From Xanthomonas translucens pv. translucens DSM 18974 (GTDB lineage: Bacteria > Pseudomonadota > Gammaproteobacteria > Xanthomonadales > Xanthomonadaceae): a stretch of 24,876 nt of DNA. Position 1 is the stretch's first letter. Every line of letters starts with the position of its first letter. The notes below the pieces were generated by a model. That model ran no database searches and had not been told where the DNA came from. It saw nothing but the letters and a program-made list of their open reading frames with translations. Of the stretch, positions 1 to 9,128 are shown in pieces. Location: NCBI RefSeq assembly GCF_000331775.1, contig NZ_CAPJ01000382.1, positions 1-24,876 on the forward strand, in the 5' to 3' direction. The position numbers were made by a program, and so were the translations under genes.

Positions 1-98
1 TGCAGGCCTGGGCCGGGCAGTCGGCATGGATGGCGCCGGCGCAGCCGGCGGCGACGCTGCTCGACAGTTGGTGGGACCAGGCGCAGGCGCTGCTGTGA
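1..98 (+). CDS. C-terminal end of an unidentified upstream gene (partial)
   Basis: The third reading frame is open from the window edge to a TGA at 96-98 and encodes about 31 residues ending in [10 protein letters not shown]. The TGA overlaps the GTG start of the next gene in a GTGA arrangement, which points to translational coupling. Because the next gene is PabC-like, a para-aminobenzoate synthase component (pabB) is a reasonable guess, but the tail is too short to recognise. Confidence 0.55.
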   Translation, partial: QAWAGQSAWMAPAQPAATLLDSWWDQAQALL

Positions 99-895
99 GC
101 GCCAGACTGTTCTGTGACGGGAGGCCAGCGAGCGCGGAAGCATTGGCCGCGCCGGCGCTGGTCAACTACGGCCACTTCAGCACGATGCAGGTGCGCGACG
201 GCGCGGTGCGCGGCTTCGACCTGCATCTGCAGCGGCTCGATGAGGCCACCCGCTCGTTGTTCGGCAGCGAACTGCCGGCCGATCGGATCCGCGCCGAGTT
301 GCGCGCGGCGCTGCAGGCATTCGGCAGCGGCGCTGCGTCGCTGCGCGCCAGCGTGTTCGCGCGCGACTTCGATTTCCGCCGTGCCGATGCGGCCTGCACG
401 CCGGAACTGCTGGTGTCGCTGGCCGCGCCCGTACAGGCGGACACCACGCCATTGCGGCTGCGCAGCGCGGTGTTCGCGCGTGAACTGCCGCAGATCAAGC
501 ACGCCGGCAGCTTTGCCCTGTTCCACCAGCGCCGGCTGGCGCTGCAGGCCGGTTTCGACGATGCGCTGTTCGTGGATGCGCAGGGCCTGGTCGCCGAGGG
601 CTCGACCTGGAACCTGTGCGCCTGGGACGGGCGGAGCATGCTGTGGCCGCAGGCGCCGGCCCTGCGCGGCACCCAGGAGCGGCTGCTGCAGGCCGGTCTG
701 GCCGCGCTCGGCGTGGCCCAGCAGGTGCGGCCGCTGCATTTGCGCGAACTGGCCGGGCCTGTGGCCGCCTTCGCCTGCAACGCGCGCGGCCAGCAGGCCA
801 TCGCCGCGGTGGACGGGCAGGCACTGGGTCCGGTCGCGGAGCTGTTGCAAATGCTGGACGCCGCGCTCGAGACCCAAGCCTGGCAAGCCATCTGA
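95..895 (+). CDS. pabC: Class IV aminotransferase, probable aminodeoxychorismate lyase
   Basis: Predicted PLP-dependent fold-type IV enzyme of 266 residues. PabC releases pyruvate from 4-amino-4-deoxychorismate to give p-aminobenzoate for folate synthesis in the cytoplasm. The N-terminal part ([13 protein letters not shown], then a [10 protein letters not shown] segment) is typical of the family. K135 in the QIKHAG segment is the likely PLP lysine, and the EGSTWN segment at 168-173 matches the cofactor-phosphate region. The GTG at 95 is chosen because it overlaps the upstream stop codon and leaves a normal N-terminus; an in-frame ATG at 26 would add a low-complexity Gly/Ala-rich extension. 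Class IV also contains branched-chain and D-amino-acid aminotransferases, so the substrate is inferred. It lies 98 bases before rpsP but is separated from it by a strong promoter. Confidence 0.8.
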   Translation: MSARLFCDGRPASAEALAAPALVNYGHFSTMQVRDGAVRGFDLHLQRLDEATRSLFGSELPADRIRAELRAALQAFGSGAASLRASVFARDFDFRRADAACTPELLVSLAAPVQADTTPLRLRSAVFARELPQIKHAGSFALFHQRRLALQAGFDDALFVDAQGLVAEGSTWNLCAWDGRSMLWPQAPALRGTQERLLQAGLAALGVAQQVRPLHLRELAGPVAAFACNARGQQAIAAVDGQALGPVAELLQMLDAALETQAWQAI

Positions 896-913
896 CGGGT
901 CGGGGGGAGCGAC

Positions 914-942
914 TTGGCAGCGTTCCGCCCGCCCGCTATAAT
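914..942 (+). promoter_or_regulatory. sigma70-type promoter of the rpsP-rimM-trmD operon
   Basis: A TTGGCA -35 box (914-919) is separated by exactly 17 bases from a perfect TATAAT -10 box (937-942). Transcription would start near 949, giving an rpsP leader of about 45 bases. It lies in the gap between pabC and rpsP and is the best sigma70 match I saw in the window. Confidence 0.8.
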
Positions 943-993
943 CGCCGGCTTACCGCGCCATCCTGGCGACTGGGCAATACCGGAAACTCAACC

Positions 994-1251
994 ATGGTCA
1001 AGATTCGCCTTACCCGTGGCGGCGCCAAGAAGCGTCCCTTCTACCACATCATCGTCACCGACGTGCGCAGCGCGCGCGACGGCCGCAACATCGAGCGCCT
1101 GGGCTACTACAACCCGGTCGCGCAGGGCGCCGAGCCGCGCATAGTGCTCGACCTGCCGCGCGTGGACCATTGGGTGTCCAACGGCGCGCAGCTGACCGAC
1201 AAGGTGCGCAACCTGTATCGCGAAGCGAAGGCCCAGGCCGCCGCGGCCTGA
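994..1251 (+). CDS. rpsP: 30S ribosomal protein bS16
   Basis: Small basic protein of 85 residues, the normal length for bS16, a primary binder of 16S rRNA needed for assembly of the 30S body. The start [19 protein letters not shown] and the following segments ([34 protein letters not shown]) are diagnostic. The ATG at 994 is the only sensible start. It is the first gene of the conserved order rpsP-rimM-trmD-rplS, which joins ribosomal proteins with a ribosome maturation factor and a tRNA methyltransferase. A perfect hairpin follows the stop codon before rimM. Confidence 0.97.
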   Translation: MVKIRLTRGGAKKRPFYHIIVTDVRSARDGRNIERLGYYNPVAQGAEPRIVLDLPRVDHWVSNGAQLTDKVRNLYREAKAQAAAA

Positions 1252-1257
1252 TCCTGC

Positions 1258-1278
1258 GGGCCGCGCCTGGCGCGGCCC
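1258..1278 (+). terminator. Hairpin in the rpsP-rimM gap (attenuator or processing site)
   Basis: The perfect arms GGGCCGCG (1258-1265) and CGCGGCCC (1271-1278) enclose the loop CCTGG. The sequence after it (TTCGGTGTTT) is only mildly T-rich. It lies between two genes of one operon, so partial termination or RNA processing, allowing more S16 than RimM or TrmD, is more likely than full termination. Confidence 0.6.
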
Positions 1279-1294
1279 TTCGGTGTTTGCCCCT

Positions 1295-1807
1295 ATGAAA
1301 GACAGCCAGCGCCGTATCCTGCTGGGCAGGATCCTGGGCGCCTTCGGCGTACGTGGCGAGGCCAAGCTCGAGTCGTGGACCGAGCCGCGCCTCGCCATTT
1401 TTCGCTATCAGCCCTGGATCGTGCGCAAGCCCGACGGCAGCGAGAGCAGCCTCAGCGGCGTGCGCGGCCGCGAATCCAGCAAGCATCTGGTGGTCAGCTT
1501 GCCCGACGTCACCGATCGCGATGCGGTCGAGGCGTTGCGCGGCACCGAGATCTACGTGGCGCGCGATACCCTGCCGCCGCCCAAGCCCGACGAATACTAC
1601 TGGGTGGACCTGGAAGGCCTGGACGTGCGCACCGTCGACGGCGTGGCCCTGGGGCAGGTCTCGCACCTGTTCTCCAATGGCGCCAACGATGTGCTGGTGG
1701 TGCGCGGCGACCGCGAGCGGCTGCTGCCGTTCGTGCAGCCGGACTACGTCAAGTCGGTGGATTTCGACGCCAACCTGATCGTGGTCGACTGGGACCCCGA
1801 ATTCTGA
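1295..1807 (+). CDS. rimM: Ribosome maturation factor RimM
   Basis: Protein of 170 residues that binds S19 and assists maturation of the 30S head. The N-terminal RimM beta-barrel ([20 protein letters not shown], residues about 6-25) and the C-terminal PRC-barrel ([12 protein letters not shown]...[16 protein letters not shown]) are clear. I chose the ATG at 1295 (MKDSQRR), which agrees with RimM proteins I recall from xanthomonads; a GTG at 1283 would add four residues. It is the second gene of the operon, 43 bases after rpsP. Confidence 0.95.
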   Translation: MKDSQRRILLGRILGAFGVRGEAKLESWTEPRLAIFRYQPWIVRKPDGSESSLSGVRGRESSKHLVVSLPDVTDRDAVEALRGTEIYVARDTLPPPKPDEYYWVDLEGLDVRTVDGVALGQVSHLFSNGANDVLVVRGDRERLLPFVQPDYVKSVDFDANLIVVDWDPEF

Positions 1808-1851
1808 GGGTGCCGGGGGCTTGCGCCGATCCAGCGGCCGCCCAGGCTCTG

Positions 1852-1872
1852 CGAGTCCCGAGTCCCGAGTCC
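1852..1872 (+). repeat. Three perfect tandem copies of CGAGTCC
   Basis: Three contiguous heptamers fill 1852-1858, 1859-1865 and 1866-1872, ending four bases before the trmD start codon. From memory, GAGTCCC/GGGACTC heptamer runs are frequent between Xanthomonas genes. They occupy the place of the trmD ribosome-binding site, and no good Shine-Dalgarno sequence is visible. Confidence 0.85.
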
Positions 1873-1876
1873 GCCC

Positions 1877-2659
1877 ATGCGCATCGACGTCATCAGCCTG
1901 TTTCCCGAGTTCGTCGCCCAGTGCGCCGCGTTCGGCGTGGTCGGCCGTGCGCAGGAGCGCGCGCTGCTGGCGCTGCATGGCTGGAACCCGCGCGACTACG
2001 CCAGCGGCGGCTACCGCAAGGTGGACGACCGTCCGTTCGGCGGCGGCCCGGGCATGGTGATGATGATCGAGCCGCTGCAGGCCTGCCTGCAGGCGGTGCG
2101 CGAGGCCGACCCGCAACCGGCGCCGGTGATCTACCTCAGCCCGCAGGGCACGCCGCTGACCCAGGCCAAGGCCCGCCAACTGGCGGCGCTGCCGCGGCTG
2201 GTGCTGCTGTGCGGGCGCTACGAGGGGGTAGACGAGCGCTTCGTCGCCGCCGCGGTGGACGAGGAGATCTCGATCGGCGACTACGTGCTGTCCGGCGGCG
2301 AGCTGGCCGCGGCGGTGCTGGTCGATGCGGTCACCCGGCTGCAGGAGGGCGCGCTGAACGATGCCGAGTCCGCCGCCCAGGACAGCTTCGAAGGCCCGGA
2401 CGGGCTGCTCGACTGCCCGCACTACACCCATCCGCGCGAACACGCGCTGGGCGAAGCGCCGGCCATCCTGCGCTCTGGCAACCATGCCGCGATCGCGCGC
2501 TGGCGGCGCATGCAGGCGCTGGGCCGGACCTGGTTGCGGCGCCCGGACCTCCTGGACGAAGCGGCGCTGAGCGCGGCCGACCGCCGCCTGCTGCAGGAAT
2601 TCCGCCAGGGCCTGCAGGCCGATCCGGCCATCGTGCAGGAAAATCCCTCCAAGCCCTAG
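1877..2659 (+). CDS. trmD: tRNA (guanine-N1)-methyltransferase TrmD
   Basis: Protein of 260 residues of the SPOUT (trefoil-knot) class. It uses S-adenosylmethionine to make m1G37 next to the anticodon of tRNAs that read CNN codons, which prevents +1 frameshifting. Visible motifs are [12 protein letters not shown] at the start, [10 protein letters not shown] (51-60), the knot segments [11 protein letters not shown] (111-121) and [10 protein letters not shown] (133-142), R154, and D169 in the DSF...[11 protein letters not shown] segment. R154 and D169 match catalytic residues of the E. coli enzyme as I remember them. The ATG at 1877 lies 69 bases after rimM. A second promoter for rplS follows, so rpsP-rimM-trmD may be the core transcript. 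Confidence 0.96.
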   Translation: MRIDVISLFPEFVAQCAAFGVVGRAQERALLALHGWNPRDYASGGYRKVDDRPFGGGPGMVMMIEPLQACLQAVREADPQPAPVIYLSPQGTPLTQAKARQLAALPRLVLLCGRYEGVDERFVAAAVDEEISIGDYVLSGGELAAAVLVDAVTRLQEGALNDAESAAQDSFEGPDGLLDCPHYTHPREHALGEAPAILRSGNHAAIARWRRMQALGRTWLRRPDLLDEAALSAADRRLLQEFRQGLQADPAIVQENPSKP

Positions 2660-2685
2660 CCATGGCCGCACGACTGGGTTAAAAT
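2657..2685 (+). promoter_or_regulatory. Probable promoter for rplS
   Basis: TAGCCA (2657-2662, 4 of 6 consensus) is separated by 17 bases from TAAAAT (2680-2685, 5 of 6) and overlaps the end of trmD. It would give a leader of about 115 bases before the rplS ATG. It is weaker than the rpsP promoter but lies in a 146-base gap inside an otherwise tight operon. Confidence 0.5.
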
Positions 2686-2805
2686 GCCCGGCTTTCCGGT
2701 CAAGCCCTCTGCGTCTTGGCCCATCCCCGATATCGCGTAATCGCCTCGCGCAATCGCCGTGCGGCGACTGCCGGACCACCTCACCAGACACAAGCGGTGC
2801 CCACC

Positions 2806-3222
2806 ATGAGCAAGCTCAACAAGACCATCCTGGCCGACTTCGAAGCCGCCCAGATCCAGCGCAAGCTGCCGGAGTTCAACCAGGGCGACACCATCGTCGT
2901 CAACGTCAAGGTGAAGGAAGGCAACCGCGAGCGCGTCCAGGCCTATGAAGGCGTGGTGATCGGCACCAAGAACGCCGGCCTGAACTCCTCGTTCACCGTG
3001 CGCAAGATCTCCCACGGTTTCGGCGTGGAGCGCGTGTTCCAGAGCCACAGCGCCATCATCGACTCGGTCGAAGTGAAGCGCCGCGGCAAGGTCCGCGCCG
3101 GCAAGCTGTACTACCTGCGTGGCCTGGAAGGCAAGGCCGCCCGCATCAAGGAAGATCTGGCCGCCGCTGCGCAGGCCAAGGTCGCGCGCCAGGCCGCTGC
3201 GGCCGCCGCCAAGGCCGAGTAA
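2806..3222 (+). CDS. rplS: 50S ribosomal protein bL19
   Basis: Protein of 138 residues found at the 30S-50S interface. The core is typical: [32 protein letters not shown], then [45 protein letters not shown]. The last 25 or so residues form an Ala/Lys-rich tail that lengthens the protein beyond the roughly 115 residues of E. coli L19. The ATG at 2806 (MSKLNKTIL) is clearly preferred over an upstream ATG at 2716 that reads through the leader. It closes the operon and is followed by a strong terminator. Confidence 0.97.
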   Translation: MSKLNKTILADFEAAQIQRKLPEFNQGDTIVVNVKVKEGNRERVQAYEGVVIGTKNAGLNSSFTVRKISHGFGVERVFQSHSAIIDSVEVKRRGKVRAGKLYYLRGLEGKAARIKEDLAAAAQAKVARQAAAAAAKAE

Positions 3223-3250
3223 TCCCACAGCGACTCCGGTCGCTGCCGCG

Positions 3251-3280
3251 ACGGCCGCCTTCGGGCGGCCGTTTGCGTTT
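3251..3280 (+). terminator. Rho-independent terminator after rplS
   Basis: A perfect 9-base stem, ACGGCCGCC (3251-3259) with GGCGGCCGT (3264-3272), is closed by a TTCG tetraloop and followed by TTGCGTTT. It starts 28 bases after the rplS stop and is the clearest terminator in the window. Confidence 0.9.
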
Positions 3281-3370
3281 GTGGGGCGGGGTGTCTGCGA
3301 TGCGCGGTGGCTGCGCGCTGCGCTAGGTGTGCCGTGCTTGCGCTGGGCATGAAGTGGGTTGGAGGTTCCG

Positions 3371-3446
3371 GTCGGGGCTGAAGCCCCTCCTACAGTGCTC
3401 CAGACAGCTCGCCGCAAGTCCCTGTAGGAGCGGTTTCAACCGCGAC
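3371..3446. repeat. Paired palindromic repeat (REPIN-like), copy A
   Basis: A minus-strand copy of the TAGGAGCGGCTTCAGC family (3371-3394, in diverged form) is followed after 28 bases by a plus-strand copy (3423-3446). Both arms and the spacer resemble the element at 6107-6184, so the 76-base unit behaves as one composite element. It lies in the roughly 390-base gene-free stretch 3281-3668 after rplS. That stretch otherwise holds only a second repeat pair and no convincing open reading frame. Confidence 0.75.
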
Positions 3447-3573
3447 CGAGCGCAGCCGCGGACCATCCACGCAGCTAGAGCGTCGGGTGCTCCAGTGCCG
3501 ACCGCGTTCCCTCGATGCCGCTTCGGCCGAAACGAAGCGAGAGCACTTTCCCGGAGTCGCCGCAGGCTGTACG

Positions 3574-3639
3574 TGGGAGCGGCTTCAGTGGCGACTGGAC
3601 TTCCCGAGAGAGTCCGTCGCCATTGAAGCCGCTCCCACA
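3574..3639. repeat. Inverted pair of GTGGGAGCGGCTTCA repeats
   Basis: A plus-strand copy beginning at 3574 and a minus-strand copy ending at 3639 form arms of about 23 bases with one mismatch and a 19-base loop. The GTGGGAGC start distinguishes this pair from the TGTAGGAGC copies elsewhere. It lies about 30 bases beyond the MATE gene stop codon and could fold downstream of that transcript. Confidence 0.8.
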
Positions 3640-3668
3640 GGCGACTGCCTCGATCAAAAGGCGGGCGC

Positions 3669-5129
3669 TCAGCGCGCCGGATCCTGCGCGATCGACACCT
3701 CCGCGACCGCGGCCGGCGGCGCCGCCGGCACTTCCGCCGGATGCGCCATTTCCTCCGCGCGCGGTTGGCTCAGCATGCGCGCCTTGCGCCAGTTGCCCCA
3801 GCGGTAATAGGCCAGCGACAAGGACATTGCGCAGATCGAGCTGGTCGGGAAGCTCCACCACACCGCATCGGCGCCGAACTGCGGCTGCAGCAGGTGTGCG
3901 AACGGCACGCGGATGCCCCACAGCGACAGCGCCAGGATCAGCAGCGGCGGGATCACCGCGCCGGTGGCGCGGACCACGCCGGAGATCACGAAGGTCACGC
4001 CGAAGAACAGGAACGACCACACCGCGATGTGGTTGAGATGGCGCGCGATCTCCAGCGCCGCGCTGTGCGGCGGCAGGAACAGGGACAAGGTCCAGCGGTC
4101 GAGCAGGATCAGTGGCGCGATCAGCGCGCCGGTCAGCAGGAAGTTGAACAGCACGCCCTGCCGCGCGGTCGCCGCGACCCGGTCCCAGCGCTGCGCGCCG
4201 ACGTTCTGCGCGGCCATCGACGAGCACGCCGCGCCGATCGCCATCGCCGGCATCTGCACATAGGTCCACAACTGCATCGCTGCGCCGTAGGCGGCCGAGG
4301 TATCGGTGCCGTAGCCGTTGACCATCGAAATCATCACGATCATCGCCAGCGAGATCAGCACCATCTGCAGGCCCATCGGCACCCCCTTGACCACCAGTGC
4401 GCGCAGGATCGTCGTATCGATGCGGAACAGCCCCGCGTCCTGTCGTCCCAGCCACAGCACATGGCGTTTGTGCCGCAGGTACAGCAGCAGCCCGCTCAGG
4501 GCGATGGCCTGCGCGATCAGCGTGGCCCAGGCGGCGCCGGCGATGCCCAGTTTCGGGAACGGCCCCAGCCCGAACAGCAGCAGCGGATTGAAGCCGATGT
4601 CCAGCGCCACCGACAGCAGCAGGAAGCGGAACGGCGTGCGCGAGTCGCCGGTGCCGCGCAGCGCCGCCGACAGGAACGCGAACGCGTACAGCAGCGGCAT
4701 CGCCAGGAAGATCACCCGCAGATAGGCCTCGGCCAGCGGCAGCGAGGCGGCCGGGGTGCCCATCGCGGCGAGCAGGTGCCGCGCCAGCCACCAGCCGCCG
4801 GCCGCGATCAACACCGAGATGCCGAGGAAGAATGTGGCGCTGGTGCCCATCACCCGCCGCGCCTGCAGCACGTCGCCGCGGCCCATCGCCTGGCCGATCA
4901 GGATGGTGGCGGCCATGCCGATGCCGAACACCGAGCCGATCAGGAAGAACATGATGCTGTTGGCGTTGGCCGCCGCGGTCAGCGCCGCCTCGCCGAGGTA
5001 GCGGCCCACCCAGATCGCATTGACCGACCCGTTCAGCGACTGCGCGATGTTGCCCGCCAGGATCGGCAGCGCGAACAGCAGCAACTGCCGGCCGATCGGG
5101 CCTTCGGTGAGCGCGGCGGACTTGGGCAT
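3669..5129 (-). CDS. MATE family efflux transporter
   Basis: Inner-membrane protein of 486 residues with about twelve hydrophobic segments in two MatE halves. The N-terminal half starts MPKSAALTEGPIGRQLLLFALPILAGNIAQ and continues SVNAIWVGRYLGEAALTAA, the usual MATE entry helix. The second half begins near a KGVPMGLQMVLISLAMIVM segment, which repeats the same pattern. MATE proteins export cationic drugs or metabolites in exchange for Na+ or H+; the substrate here cannot be read from the sequence. I chose the ATG at 5129 because the upstream reading frame gives no membrane-protein sequence. The C-terminal 20 residues are Ala/Pro-rich and hydrophilic. It is divergent from the small lipoprotein gene, with 184 bases between them. 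Confidence 0.92.
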   Translation of the reverse strand: MPKSAALTEGPIGRQLLLFALPILAGNIAQSLNGSVNAIWVGRYLGEAALTAAANANSIMFFLIGSVFGIGMAATILIGQAMGRGDVLQARRVMGTSATFFLGISVLIAAGGWWLARHLLAAMGTPAASLPLAEAYLRVIFLAMPLLYAFAFLSAALRGTGDSRTPFRFLLLSVALDIGFNPLLLFGLGPFPKLGIAGAAWATLIAQAIALSGLLLYLRHKRHVLWLGRQDAGLFRIDTTILRALVVKGVPMGLQMVLISLAMIVMISMVNGYGTDTSAAYGAAMQLWTYVQMPAMAIGAACSSMAAQNVGAQRWDRVAATARQGVLFNFLLTGALIAPLILLDRWTLSLFLPPHSAALEIARHLNHIAVWSFLFFGVTFVISGVVRATGAVIPPLLILALSLWGIRVPFAHLLQPQFGADAVWWSFPTSSICAMSLSLAYYRWGNWRKARMLSQPRAEEMAHPAEVPAAPPAAVAEVSIAQDPAR

Positions 5130-5169
5130 CGCGTGCCTGCAGGACGGGAACGGGAAGCAGCGCACACTA

Positions 5170-5211
5170 ACACCTGCACGCGACTCCGGGGAGGCAACGC
5201 ATGGCAGGTGT
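5170..5211. promoter_or_regulatory. Inverted repeat between the MATE and lipoprotein genes
   Basis: ACACCTGC (5170-5177) and its exact complement GCAGGTGT (5204-5211) lie 26 bases apart, 41 bases upstream of the MATE start. A regulator site is possible, but no transcription factor gene is adjacent and 8-base arms can occur by chance. Confidence 0.25.
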
Positions 5212-5313
5212 GGCGTGGCCGGCAACGTCCTAGGCTGAATGCGTCGATGCGGGGGCCGGCTTGCAGTGGCTGGCACAGCTGGCGGCACACATGACCAAGC
5301 AGAGGAACTTGCA

Positions 5314-5598
5314 ATGCCCAAATCGCGCCGCCATCTGCAGTGGATCGGATGCAGCGCGCTGGTGCTGGTCCTGGCTGGCTGCGACGACAGCGCGCGCTGG
5401 GGCGATGCCAAGGTGCGGCCCGGCGAGCGCCCGCAATGCCTGGTCGGCGAGGACGACAGCGCGCTGTCGCCGCGCGCCGACGGCCTGGCGCTCAGCCAGC
5501 GCCGGCAGCGCTGCCATCCGCAACCGTCGCTGCGGTGGTCCGGCGAGCGACCCGACACCCAACCCATGCAGGTGGATTTCCGTCAGCACGATGAATGA
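5314..5598 (+). CDS. Small predicted lipoprotein of unknown function
   Basis: Protein of 94 residues that I do not recognise. The start is supported by AGAGGA at 5301-5306, seven bases before the ATG. It has a lipoprotein signal: basic n-region (MPKSRRH), hydrophobic core, and lipobox L20-A21-G22-C23, so Cys23 should be lipidated after signal peptidase II cleavage. Asp at +2 and +3 after the cysteine would favour inner-membrane retention under the E. coli Lol rule. The mature 72 residues are hydrophilic, rich in Arg, Asp and Gln, and contain two more cysteines (C42, C67) that could form a disulfide in the periplasm. Its last eight bases overlap the start of hslR, so the two are probably co-transcribed. 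Confidence 0.75.
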   Translation: MPKSRRHLQWIGCSALVLVLAGCDDSARWGDAKVRPGERPQCLVGEDDSALSPRADGLALSQRRQRCHPQPSLRWSGERPDTQPMQVDFRQHDE

Positions 5599-5998
5599 AC
5601 CGTTAGCGCAACCGAGCGTGGTCCGGCTGGATGTCTGGCTGTGGGCCGCGCGCTTCTTCAAGACCCGCAGCGTGGCCAAGCAGGCGGTGGAAACCGGCAA
5701 GGTCGGCGTGGCCGGGCAGCGGCCGAAATCCTCGCGCGCGGTGCGCGTGGGCGAGCAGTTGCGCGTGGAGCGCGGCGAGGAGGTGTTCGAGATCCAGGTG
5801 CTGGCGCTCAGCGACGACCGCGGCCCGGCCAGCGTCGCGCAGACGCTGTACCTGGAAAGCGACGCCTCGCGCGAGCGGCGCGCGCAGCAACGCGCGCAAC
5901 GCCACGCCGAACGCAACGGCTACAGGGCCCCCGATGGCAAGCCTGACAAGCGCGCACGGCGCCTGATCCGCGCGCTGGGCGATCTGGACGCGCTGTAG
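5591..5998 (+). CDS. hslR: Heat-shock protein Hsp15, S4-domain RNA-binding protein
   Basis: Protein of 135 residues. E. coli Hsp15 binds stalled 50S subunits that still carry peptidyl-tRNA and helps recycle them. The S4 domain occupies about residues 11-70 (VRLDVWLWAARFFKTRSVAKQAVETGKVGV...KSSRAVRVGEQLRV), and the C-terminal third is strongly basic, as expected of this family. The ATG at 5591 (MNEPLAQPS) overlaps the end of the lipoprotein gene and has no clear ribosome-binding site of its own, which suggests translational coupling. It is convergent with katG; a repeat-rich gap of about 450 bases follows. Confidence 0.92.
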   Translation: MNEPLAQPSVVRLDVWLWAARFFKTRSVAKQAVETGKVGVAGQRPKSSRAVRVGEQLRVERGEEVFEIQVLALSDDRGPASVAQTLYLESDASRERRAQQRAQRHAERNGYRAPDGKPDKRARRLIRALGDLDAL

Positions 5999-6048
5999 AA
6001 GCGGAGTACGATCGAAGGGCCGGTGTGCCCTTGCCGCGCCTACCCTTT

Positions 6049-6230
6049 TGTAGGAGCGGCTTCAGCCGCGACGAACGCAGCGGTGAACCGATCGGTGTCG
6101 GAGAGTGTCGGGACTGAAGTCCCTCCTGCAGTACACCCAGCCAGCACGCCGCAGATCCCCTGTAGGAGCGGCTTCAGTCGCGACGAACGAAGCGGTGAGC
6201 CTGTCAGTGTTGCAGAGCGTCGGGACGGAA
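6049..6230 (+). repeat. Tandem palindromic-repeat units with 112-base period
   Basis: A segment of about 70 bases starting TGTAGGAGCGGCTTCAG at 6049 recurs at 6161, including the flank GACGAACGCAGCGGTGA (GACGAACGAAGCGGTGA in copy 2). The stretch 6107-6184 between and including the copies forms an inverted pair equivalent to the element at 3371-3446. This fills the first half of the gene-free stretch 5999-6452. The rest of that stretch (6231-6420) shows no gene or repeat that I can recognise, apart from the hairpin beside katG. Confidence 0.8.
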
Positions 6231-6420
6231 TGGTTTGAGATTAATCCCAAGTCACTTCCACAAACCAGCTTCGCATCAGTCGTACCGTCGTGATATCCAT
6301 GCCACGACGCTCACGCAAAAACGCCCCGGCAAGCCAGAGCGTTCGCGTGTGTCGCGTGGCGCAGAAAATGCGGCCGCCGACCGGCCCTGGATCATCCTTG
6401 GCAGACCCGACCGACCATCA

Positions 6421-6444
6421 GCCTGCCCGATGCACCGGGCAGGC
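6421..6444 (-). terminator. Hairpin downstream of katG
   Basis: The perfect 9-base arms GCCTGCCCG (6421-6429) and CGGGCAGGC (6436-6444) enclose a 6-base loop, nine bases after the katG stop codon on the minus strand. No T-tract follows, so it may protect the 3' end or assist termination rather than act as a classic intrinsic terminator. Confidence 0.6.
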
Positions 6445-6452
6445 CGTCGACT

Positions 6453-8889
<2,437 letters not shown>

Positions 8890-9128
8890 GGGATGGCGAT
8901 GCGTAGGCGGTTCGAGGATCGCCGCAGACAGTGTCCGCGTTTTGACCGGATCGCGCCGATGGATCTTGGTACTGGATGGATGACGGCGCGCAGGCGTGCG
9001 TCGTGTGCCGCTGTGGAGATCGGCGATCGGCCGCATGCGCGTGCCTGGCGCATAGGAAACATTGTGGAGCGCGACGGCGAACCCGCACGGCAGCGATCGG
9101 AAAAGGCAAAGCCCACTATCCTGTCGCG

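Noticed and set aside
1055..2791. A long minus-strand open frame of 578 codons across rpsP, rimM and trmD
   Set aside because: It is a high-GC shadow of the plus-strand genes, with Arg/His/Gln-rich composition and no recognisable domain.
3371..3640. A CRISPR array, suggested by the repeated 24-base strings
   Set aside because: The copies alternate in orientation, their spacing is irregular and there are no cas genes; they fit palindromic intergenic repeats.
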